DNA of 64,000 nt, from contig NMRA01000188.1 in the NCBI GenBank assembly GCA_002633005.1, forward strand, positions 596,377-660,376, read 5' to 3'. The notes under the pieces were generated by a model that did no database searches, had not been told where the DNA came from, and saw only the letters and a list, made by a program, of their open reading frames with translations. This DNA is from Phoronis australis. Its lineage: Eukaryota; Phoronida; Phoronidae. The position numbers and the translations under genes were made by a program. Below are positions 41,101 through 53,100 of the stretch, piece by piece; position 1 is the first letter of the stretch; each line of letters begins with the position of its first letter.

Positions 41101-44100
41101 TATTAAATAAGGTGTGAGACAACCTTAAATGGCCCCCTTAACTGTGTTTACAAGTACGAAAATGTTCACGAGTGCAACAGCCATATTGTTTTAACTCCCA
41201 GGAAGTAATATCAACCAATGGTGATAAATAATGAGCAAATAATAATAATAATAACAATTGTTATACCAGAAAATTTGAAAATATTGTGATTACTGTCATT
41301 CGTGTAATTACGTTTCTTTTTTAAAGACGTCACAAGTAATCCACTATTAATTCACATGTTAAACAAGACAGTAGCTGCTCAGAAAAGGGCATATACCCAT
41401 GTCTACAACATGTAAGTGACTATTTTCACAAACAAGAAATAATATCAGTGTTTGGCCAAAATAGAAGTAAGAACTAAGTTGAAAACAGAAACAACGCTAG
41501 AGTGCTGCATGAAAATGACATTTAGATATTAATCAAATATCATTCTCAGATACAATAGCAGACAGAAAACAAAATATCGTAACAGAATGTTCACTTCACA
41601 CCTCAATGCATGGCACAAAATCTGTCAACTAGAAACTCTATCAAAACTCCAGCCTGTAAGTTCCAACATTTTTATTGAGTGCCCTCTCAGCACAGAGGCC
41701 TGCATGTAAAAGCCTCACGGATTAAAAATTTGAAACAGTTGATGACATTTGATTAAAATCGAAGCGTTGTTTTCATCATACACTCTAGCACCATTGTTTT
41801 CCACTTCTTACAAACAAGAAATAGTTGATTTGATTTAACTCTGTGATCTTTAAACTATCTAATTGTAGGAATAATATTCGACAGAAATCTGTACCAAATA
41901 AAACAGGGAGACAACAGAAGGGCTTAGTGGCTTAAACAGATCTACCCCATGGCTTCTTAAATTTCCTGCAAATACTACCACGTCTTTAGCACTTAACAAT
42001 GCTAAACAATACAAAATAGTCACTTATACAGGTACCTGATATTGAGAACCAATTCGATGCCTGCCTATTATTCAGTAGAGAAAAGTGGTTCTGGAAACGG
42101 CATTATAATACGTACCTCATTCTTAAAGTCAAAGTCAATGGCGGCACTCTTTGGTCGGCTGGGTTTAGGAGGGTAACTCAAGCCCGAGGATGAGGGTGCT
42201 GTGGAGGGGCGAGGCTCTTTGTATTGCGGCGGGAGAGATGCCTCATCAGATGCTGTAGCCTGAAGAAAGAAAATAGAAAATTACTGAAATAATCATGGAG
42301 TAATTTCAGAGCATTAACAGTATTTTGATTCAAAGCACATCGCAGCATTGTCACTTGGATTCAGCCAGGCCAACAACTGATTAAATTAAGGTAGAAAAAT
42401 TAGTCACACCTTAAAAATTTGGGACATTACATGTATTTCGGAAACAGGTGGCAATTATTTCAAAAAAATAAATTTAAATCGCACAGTAATTAAAATTATT
42501 GTGATTTGGGTAATTTCAGATTTTTCTCCTAAATCACAAATTGTAAAGACTTCACATTTTCTGACAAACTAAACTTCAGTGCGACTCACTATATCGGCAG
42601 TCCTCTAAGTTAATTTAAAATTTTACCATGATATCTCATTTGCTATACTTTTCTTCTTTCTAATTACAAACAAGAAATAGTTAGACACAAATGTCACAAA
42701 CAGTCACTGAAAATGACCTATCCAAATGTATGGGTTTAGAAAAATAGAGTAAATAAGATAACTGTATTTAAGTAATGCTGAACAGTATACAGGAATAACA
42801 CAAACAAAGGGAATTCCTGAATAACACAAACACCGAGGTTTTCTGAAGCTAAAATCTTCACTAAACTTCTCAATTACCTGAGGAAACTCGATATCAACAA
42901 CTTTGCTCAAAATATATAACGGCAATGAAAAAACACAAAATTAATATATATAAAAAATATATCTTAAGAGAATAGTTTAGCCTGCTTTAAATTCATCCCT
43001 CTCACCCAGTCAATGTAGCTAATACATGAAATGGTGGACAAACAGTGATTTAAATGTCTGACAGAGGTCTACCCAGATTTAGTCCTGAGAACAAACAGCA
43101 AAAGTAGTCAACGACTCCAGTGCAATGGAAGTAACACCCAACCATCCAGATCCACAAGTTAGTAATCTGCCCAAAGACTCAGTAAAGCACATTACATATT
43201 ACTGTTATACTACTCTGCAGGAGACCTCTGCTCTTCTAATAAATTTGTTTACACAACAGATTTTACTAACTCTAATAGACTGCCTCATACTTTGTACAAA
43301 CACAGACAGGAAAATGTGGAGAAAACACACAAAATGAGCATTTCAGTTAAGCTATAATCGATTGTGCTTGTTTTAAGGATGCCAGAGTGTGTTTCATAAC
43401 AGTAAAACATCCACAGAAAGGATTTTGGTGAGAGCCTTTCCATTCACAGTAAAATGAATGACAATTTTTGAAAATTTAATGAAAGTTCAACCATGTCAAG
43501 ATAAAAATTCAAAACTACCAAGATATCACTCACAATTATCAATTTTCTTAAATCAACAGAATGTATGGTAAATTTATCTCGCCACATTAGGGCAAAAATA
43601 AAATTGCAGCACTCGATTTGGCGACCTGCAGGTCCACAATGTGCAGGTCGACAACGCGACCTCAAATTGTGTTTGGCGACCTGGGAAAATTACAAGTTGC
43701 TGCGAAGAAGCCACTGCGAGTATCAAAGTCAGACAATAATTCCCTCTAAATTCGTTTCATGGGTCGTGTTGACTTCAAACTTTAAATTGATAACAGTCTT
43801 CCTAGATTTATTACCTTTGATTCACAACTGTTACATTGATTTCATGAAATCATTCATTTGCCACCACGTTTAAATTACAACAGGAAGTAAGTAGACAAAA
43901 CTCATGCTGCCAGTCCATACAGTCATCTGCGTTCTATACCATATGCCTAACGGAGAGAAGGTGGGCCAAAGATTGTAAATCCCCATATTTTGGAATCACA
44001 AAAACAGTGCAAAATTTACAGGGAAGAATTCAGACAATAAAAAGAATCATACCATGGTAGTAATTAGCAAGATAGACACTAAATGTACAATGCAACAGCT

Positions 44101-47100
44101 TTATCTACTAACCTGGGCAGCTACTGAAGTCGGCCTGCTCTCCTCTCCTAATTCGTATATCTCCTCACCAAAGCTCAAATGTTCATCAGGAATGTCTTCC
44201 TGCTTCGTGTGAGTTTCTTTCTTAACAAGTTCACTCTTGAAAATCTGTTGTCCTTTCTCTTTCTGATACTTTTTTCCAAAGTGCTGAAGAAACGAGATCA
44301 TTTTCAAGCGACTGTAATATCAGGGTAGAGGCAGCCCCAGTAATCACAACTCCAGAAATCAACAGCTCATTCAAAATTTGCAGTGCAGAGAAATCGGTAA
44401 TGTGAGATTTTTGTGTCTGTTTCTGGTAAAACTAGATTGCACTTCAACCGTGCACGTTTTCTTGAAATAAGAGCCCTGGGTGAATTAAAAATCCTTGATG
44501 CACGTTATGATCACTGGGCTCAAACATCCAAATCTTCGAGACAGAAAAATTTTAACCAATACTTACTGGTTCACAGTGTAGAACGTGCTTGTTAGCCTGG
44601 TACCAGGAGTAGATTTTCTTCAAATCTTGTCGTTGTTTGCTACGTTTTCTAAAAAACACAAAAGTGAAACTTAACAGGGATTTTACAAATTAAGGCACGG
44701 TCACAGAAATTTTATCTTGTGGCCAAATCAAAAAATAAATGACGCAACAGCAACACCAGACAGCATACCTTTACATTACTATCTTGGCAGTTCACATAAC
44801 TTAAAACAATACCATACAGAACACTCAAGATGTGATGACTTTCAACACATCAATAGTTCGCACATTGATTTTCTGTCGTGTCGCATAGATGGCAACAAAA
44901 GTCAAACACCCAGCAACGTTCCAACCTAACTAATTAATTGGCGTTATTTCCAATAATAACCAGTTCCCAGATAGTTTTTACAGATAATCATTGCTTGATT
45001 GGCACTTTAAACTCTGGCCCCGCGGGAGTAACAGGATCCAATACCCTGAACTCAATTCAATCAGATAAATAAAATGTTTTCAGCCATACCAGACAAACAG
45101 AAGGGAATGCTGGGAAAATTTTTAGATCAAAACAAATTCCAAAACAAAAACAGTGATAAAATTCTACCAACTATGAATTACTGTCAGAGCACTAATTGGA
45201 ATGATTGTATGGACCAAACTGCCCCATCCCAAGGACTCATTAACAACCCCATATCTCGTGCAACACACTTTGAAAGGACACAGTGTCAGTAAATATGTTG
45301 CTGAATCTTCAACATCCCTTAAGAAGATAAAGGCACTGTAGTCTTTTTAAATTCATGAATTAATACCAGGTGTGCCCACATTTCAGCCCAGGTGACATTC
45401 AACCTGAGCACATGATGTATTTTAGCCAACCAACAAAACAGTCATACTGGATGAGCCCACAATGTCTACTATGATAGTCCAACATCTTTGTCCATTTTAG
45501 TTGCTTTCAAAAAATTGCATAAAGGATGAGGGTACTACTTTTTCAGTATTGTTGCACTATTACCTCTTATGTGTGCAGTGTAAAACTATTGGGTTGTGAT
45601 CAAGTAAGGCACATGTCTATACAAACTCTTAAGTGGTTCTTTAACACAATAGCAAAATCACCAGGGTGCCAATCTAACACAAACAAACTCAGCCTTATGT
45701 CAGCTCTACATTGTGAGCCATCACCTTGTATTCACCTGTCAGGTGAGACCTATTGATGACAGATAATAAAACCATCCATTGGTGGCACAATAAGCATCAA
45801 TAGGGGCACCTGGGAGGCATGCTTCACCCTTTGATAATTGGATTTCCTGACTAAGCTTTGCAATGCCAAAATGGGCTACCATTGCCATCTTCAGCAGTCA
45901 GGTTACCAAAAGAGGTTATCAAAACAAACTGGAGACATTTATCAGTTTCAAACTGAAATGTCAGAAACTATGAAAAGCATTCCTCTGGTGGTAGTCTTCC
46001 ATTGCAACCCAATGAACTTTTATCAATGAAATTATAAGGTCAAAAATTCAGTTCATTTTGATCTAGTCGAACACGCCGTCTCATCTTGAACAAAAAACTA
46101 CATGTTCAAAAGCTATCAGCGAGTTCTTAAAATTCTCAATAGCAAAACTTGAACCATGCATTCAATGGGTCACAGCTCAAAGATACAGTAGGTCTCCGGC
46201 AATAAAAATTGATGACTTGCCGAATTTATTCAGTCTTCTCGTTGACTGAAATAACTTTTTTTAAAACATGGTTTGATGGCAGCCATGTTTTAGTGAAAAA
46301 AATATAAAACAAAATCCCGCTTGTCTGTCACACTGTGTCTTAAGTTGGAGACATAATATCAAAGGATGTTTTGAAGTCTACTTTTAAAGCTTAGCAATTC
46401 ATGTTTGGAAAAATAGAAAAATGAAGCTAAAGTAAAAATTTCAACATTCAAAAATGTTTCATAAAATACAGCAGCGGAAACACTTTACACCAGTGCAAAT
46501 GTTTCACAGAATAAGATTGTGAAATCATTTCACGAATAGTGAAAATGTGACGCTGTGCCCACTGGCAAAGTGAACAAACCTCACCACAGAAACATTTTAC
46601 ACCATGGATAACAAGTAAACATGATTGACAAAATATAGTGAGTGAATAATGACACCAAACATTTTCACAGTACTTGATGTATTCAGTTTGTGATCGTTTA
46701 CACGAACACGGCCAAAAGAAATGGAGAATTCAAGTTACCTGGTGCAGGTTCGATGCCAACAGACCATCAACAGGTACAAAATTCTACACTTCAACTGACA
46801 TTTAGGCTGTCATACACCTTTATATTAGTTCCAAGACCACTGCTTCTGTTTGTTTTGAACCTAAAAGCCTTGCATGCCTATTGACTATAGCTTCAAATGT
46901 GACACAATGCAAGGATTAACTGAAACTAGATTCCAACTGCAGACACTTGAACTATACTGGAAATGTCAAATTGTAATCTAAAGCGCCACCTGATGAAATG
47001 ACAGCAAATCAATCTTAAAGTCGTTATAAGGCATGTTGTGGTGTCAAGAACAATTTCCTCCATAGGTGTGTACAGTTCTTCCAAAACAATACTATTGAGA

Positions 47101-50100
47101 TTTTTTCCTTTGCATATAACTATTCTAGCTCTTTGTCAGTAATAAAAAATTAAAAGTGTGCACAACAACTGTTTCCTGGTCAAAAATTTGGTTAAACGTG
47201 ATTGAAAGAATATTAAAAAATGAATCCATGTGATATTGTTAACTCTGATCAGCGTTTGTATATCCATCGAGTATATCAATACGCGTGGTAGTTTATATTC
47301 AATGGTACCCAATGGCAGTAGCTTTTAGATTATTAGTTCATAGATTTTTAAAAATCGAAAACCGTACTTGGTTGTTTTTTCCCAGCTGAATACCGCTGTG
47401 GTGTTCGTTTATAACGAAAATTAGTGGTCAATGCATTTTGAAAATTTGCCATTATGTACAGTCAGAGATGTTTGATACAGTTTATGGCCATATAATTACA
47501 TTTAATTGGGTCTTGCTCACATCGGGCAATGCAGTCATCACAATTGTACCTGATTCTGGCGCCGCGCTCTCTTTGATCCTGCTACAAGCTGTTGAGAAGG
47601 ACGAGCAGTGAAAATTCCCGTCTGTCTTCAGAAATGCGTGACTTCCTTGTAGGTGTATTATTCATGGTATGAAGGTGCCCGGTCACTTAGTTTATTACAT
47701 CTTTGTTTCAGTTTTATATAAGCATTGCTTAGGGTGAGAAATAATGTAGAAAATATATCTGAAACTAAATAAGGCGATCCAGATCCTCCCAAGGATACTA
47801 TTGTTTCGTGAAATGAAGAATATAAATCGGTAAATAAAACAACAAGAATGGATCAACTGAAATTTGAAATTTTCGGAGGTAACAACTTCCTTTATCAACA
47901 AAAACAGAAATAAAGAGAATAATTCATTTTGAAACATTTTGAAATTTTATTCTTCAACAATATGCACTTATAATTTTTTCAAAGGGTGAAAGGGTGAACA
48001 AGGAAAATGGGTCAGGACTTTCACTCACACACTCACACACATTCACACACTTCGTCATTTAATGATAATACCACTAAACAATATATGAATTAAATATATT
48101 ACAGATATTACAGATTCATTGCATGGCAGCATTGAGGCTCTCCCACACTTTAGTATTAATGTTGTCCGTTTCTTTTTGTTTTTGAAAATTAAATATTGTA
48201 ATTTTGATATATTTTGACATGAATAACTTAAGGGCAGACCAATCTGGATGCAACTGCTTTTGGCTACGTAAATAAATAAAATATTGGGCGATAGTGATAA
48301 CATAATTAACCAACAAGGAGAATTCAGAGCTTAAATGGCAAAACATGAATTCATTCTTGGTTATTCTGACGTCTTCCTTAAGGGAAGATGTCAAAATATC
48401 CTGAACATTAATCAACAATCTTTGCACTACATCACAAAGGAAAAACATGTGTTCAGTATTCTGTACTAGATTACAATAGGGACATTTATCTGAATTAACA
48501 ATCTTCATTTTATATAACAAAGAGTTAGTATACACTCTGTTATGTAACAACATATACTTAAAAGATTTAATGCATGGTTCCAGGGGAAGTGTAAAAGGCA
48601 AGGAATAAATTTTTCGGATATCTTGTTTGGAGTAATGCTGCAACAATTTTTCATAATTGTCTGGTTTTTTTGCAAAACTTTGGTAACAAAATACTCTTGA
48701 TTTTTTCTTTTGCAATTTTATTATAATCTAAGCAAATTTTATTGTTGCAGCCAACCAATCGCTGATGACTTTGATCATTTTTTCTAGATAAACATACATA
48801 TTGAATTAAAACTTAGAATTTGAGAATTCAACAATTCATATTTTGCCTTGAGCACCTTCCATGATAAAAGTTTATTTTCTGCATCAAGAAAGTCATTGAT
48901 GAAACATAGCCCATTCTTAGCAAACTCTTTATAATATAGTGACTCATTAAGTGTTGCACAAATAAAAAAGTTCATGTTGAATTCAACGTTTCACCTTTTC
49001 ATTTGACATCATGATCCTGATGATGTCTAATGAAAAGACGAAACGTTGAATTGAACATAAACTTTTTTATTTGTGCGGCGATCACCCAGTTTTTGATCTT
49101 GTTGTGGCCAAAACCTGATTTAATTCATTAAGTGTTATCTCTCTGTTATGCTATATAATCTGATCACAAACAGGTACATCATTCTTTAAAAGCATTGTGA
49201 TTCAACTGCTCACTAACTGACAAAACCTCTCTATAAAAATCATCATTTACCATTCTAGATAGTTTGTTTACTTTAAAATTACATGACCACAACAGTTCAC
49301 CACCATAATTCTTGAGGATGTATTGTGGATAAAACTTCCAACTTCCTCATTCAGAAGACTGAAGTCTTTTAACCCAGTTGACTAAAAGGCCTTCCTTTAT
49401 AAGGAGATGTCAGGAACTTTTCAACCACCATCTTCATGAGAGGTCATGGTAATTGTTTATGTTTCCATGGCCAGCTACAATTCTCCATAATCAAAAACTG
49501 ATCAACAACCGATCCGTATTGTTTTGTCTCCTGCCTTCCGAACCCAAACACACTAGGCGCAACGTCTGACTTCATACTCAGTCTCTTTTTCTGCCCTGGC
49601 GTGAGCTGTTTGGTAAGCCGGCATTCGATCGTCAGTGAAATCACTGTAGACGAAATGCCGACCACAGACACCGAGAAGTTTCACGGCCTCATACTTAATT
49701 GGTGTTACGGCATACTTTTCATTCTTCACTACCGCGAACCACTTCCGAAGCATTGTGTGCTCTCGAGGAAATCGAAAAAAAGATATACCTGCTTTCCTCG
49801 TAGCTTCATAGTTCGCACAAGTGGGTACGATACACCACTCCATAGCGGCACTCACTCTGCAGAAGAACCACTGATGTCGCTGAGTCGTTTCTCACCTTCC
49901 TCACAGGTTAACGCGACACCTCTCGGCAAGGTGAGATCGACCGTATACGAGGTGATGTGGATATAGACCGATTAAGATGATAAAAAAAGACTACTTAAAT
50001 CAGGTGGCATTCTCCTTTAAGTTTTCCAAATAGCGTACTTAAGATTTTTAAGTTCCTATGGAGTCGGGATTAACTGCAATCCAAATCTGGGCTAGATCGC

Positions 50101-53100
50101 ACCCAGCAACAAGTGAAAAATCTGGACGAACACAAATGTTGTTGTCACGTGACGTTTGTTTTGAAGTTAGTCTGCAGGTGTGCGCCGAGTGAGTGTCATC
50201 AGAGTTCATTTGCCAGACTCGGTAGCAGGCCCACATACTAACATATATGTGGGCCCTAGCGGGCACTTCTTGGCCACGTGCTCATAAACACTGGCCAAGT
50301 TTCGATTCGCGGTTTTTACGTGTACAAAAGTAATCTGCTTTCCTGTTGAGGGAGAAGAGCTGTACGGGAAAGATATAATACAATCCGTAGGCAAGTACTC
50401 TGCGTCTGTTCTGAAAGACCTGGCCATAATGGGACACGTTCCTCACAAGATCAGCAGAACTTTTGCATTCTTTTTGAAGTGTACAGTCGCGGCTAAATAG
50501 CGGCAAGGCTTGTGGTCTAGAAATTCCGCGCACAATGATTTTCAGGACTGTCGGATATTATTGATAAATTGAAGACATTACTGTAGAATTTTAGAACTGT
50601 AGGTAAGGCATTTTTCGCATATGTACACGTTCATGGGCTGTACTCTTATTTTAGCGAAGTCTGAAAACGAGTGCGGGGGGGTCGCTTATACGGGCATGGG
50701 CGCTTATTAGAACGAATGTTATTATTTACAAAATAATTTTGGCTAAAATGACATTGCATTGTACATTACAATAAGAAATCAGTTCCAAGAATAATGGTAT
50801 TTCACTTGCTGTGAGCACATGGACCGGTCTTCCGCCTAGTCCAAAAATTCTTTTGTGCACGACCACACACTGTGTCCTTTGTCTAGACCAATCGTGTAAC
50901 AGGTGACATCTACTGAATCGGTAGGATCGCACTGCACCGATGTTTTTTAGTGCCGGAGCATCGACACGCTGACTAAACTGAACCTTAAATTCATGACAAA
51001 AACAGCACAAGGAGGAGAAAATTTGTTCATGTTCATGTTCATCTGGGAAACGATAGTGTTTTTGCACTCAGAAAATTCGCTCGCCACCTGGGCGACCGGC
51101 AAGTCAACTTGTACTCACCCAGCGCCATTTTTACTCACATTAGCCACTGGGCAAGTGGCTAAGTATATCCCTGTGAACACAGTACATATTGTGAGCTCAA
51201 AATTCTAAAGGTGGCGCTAGTGAGACCAGGATAATACTTGTGTAAGTCCAAGCAGTCAAGAAGTCATGTGTTAACACTCTCAAATCACAAATGGCTGGCG
51301 CACAGGTGTCTGTTCTCAATCTATTAAAACCATAAGAAATAATCATGCATATCCAATGAATCTTGAGTCTCCCATTATCTCTTGCCTTCCAGAGCTCAGT
51401 CAGTTCATGAATAACTGTGAGTAAATATTGACCAAAAACGAATGTATTGTCTTCGATCCCAATTCCCTGGGAATCAAAAAACAGACATTGAAGAAATGAC
51501 AGCTATTTCTCAAGAGTTACAGACTTGTAATCAAGCCATGATCAATAACTCCCTCTGTTGGTAGAAACAAAGTGATCTTCCATCATAAAATGCATATTTT
51601 GTAGAGGCTACTAAAATTGGAAAAAACACCTTGAATAAGAGAGGTTTTGATTCCAAAAGTACAAGCAGAAAATTTTGCAAATCCCAAATTTTGAGTTTTT
51701 TATTCAGTAATTTTTAAGGTTTGACTTTTCTGGTCTTGGGCGTGTTATTTTTCACCAACAAAGTAGCACAACACCGCCACCATCAGAAAGAATACTTCAA
51801 GACGAATTCCTGTATTACGTCACAAATTCCTCTTATCTTTTGATTTTGAGTTATAAAAATCAATTACGGTAAAATTTCATTTATCAATTTTGGATAAAAA
51901 TGCCTATTTTCCATTCTAACATTGAAGTGAATGCCTACAATTTTTCAAAACTTTGTTTGATGGTACCTGTGGTACACAAGAAGCAATATCATTCAATTTA
52001 GTGCTACACATGCTTTACGAAAACAGCATTAAAATAAAATTCCACTTGACAGCTATGTCGTGTCCTAAAACGTGAGATAATACAGTAAACGTAGTAACTA
52101 TAGCAACTTGAGTATTTTTCTCACTTGCTTCCCAAAATTTGAAGCAAACCTACTACCTCATACAGAAATATGTGACTTAGTCATGGCAAAACATCAGGGT
52201 CCCTTTATCATTTGTTAGATAACTTGTTGGTTATCTGCTCAAATGTTTTACATCATTTTCAAAGATTTTTGCTAATTTTTGTCAGTACTAGAAACCGTGC
52301 CCTCGCACGTTTTCATTTTTAGCTTTTAAGCTATTCAACTTTCTAAGATACTACAATAACATCCACAAGACAGTCACTCAAATAATGTTACAGGAAACAC
52401 GGCATTATGGGTACTCACTTTTCTGGGGACGTATGCACCTCAACCATCATTTTAATGAGGATGTTGTAGAACCGTGTGTCTTTGCATGCTTGCTCCCTGC
52501 AAAATGAGACATACAGTCAAGTTAAAACATGTCAGGGAACCAACCACGGTTATTACTATTTTCACAAGCCTTCAAAAGGAGACTTTCTCCACTCTCCCTA
52601 CACGTGTACAAAATCAAAACATAGACTGGAATTTATTTACATAAACTTTCCATAAACATCAACAATTAGGGAAGTACCCGGATATAACATCAAAGAATCA
52701 GTATGTTAAGCTGTTTATTGTTTTGCCACATTTTCAATGTTACGTATAACCCTATTTCACAAACAAATGTTTTAAAAATATTGGTTAAGCATACAATAAA
52801 ACATGAAAGGAATCCAGTTATATTATTAAGTGTTTCAACAAACACAATGAAACACTAAAGGTTCACAGACCCAACATGAGATCTCGCAAATTAGAGGCGA
52901 TCCAAAGTTAGAAATATTGCTACAATCCTATCTAGGCTAAGTTCTGAAACTTTGTGATGACATACAGTTTAATACATTACAGTAACTGTGACCACCATCA
53001 ACCATGGTCTGGAGCAAAAACTGAGTTTAAAAAACAGTCAGCGTTCGACTGTTGACACAAAAAATGCATTATCAGCAAATGTTTGAGCAAGACATCAACC

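Noticed and set aside
50048-51067. Cluster of open frames on the minus strand in IQ gene intron 3
   Set aside because: The frames overlap each other with stops between them, and none shows a recognisable domain or consistent exon borders.
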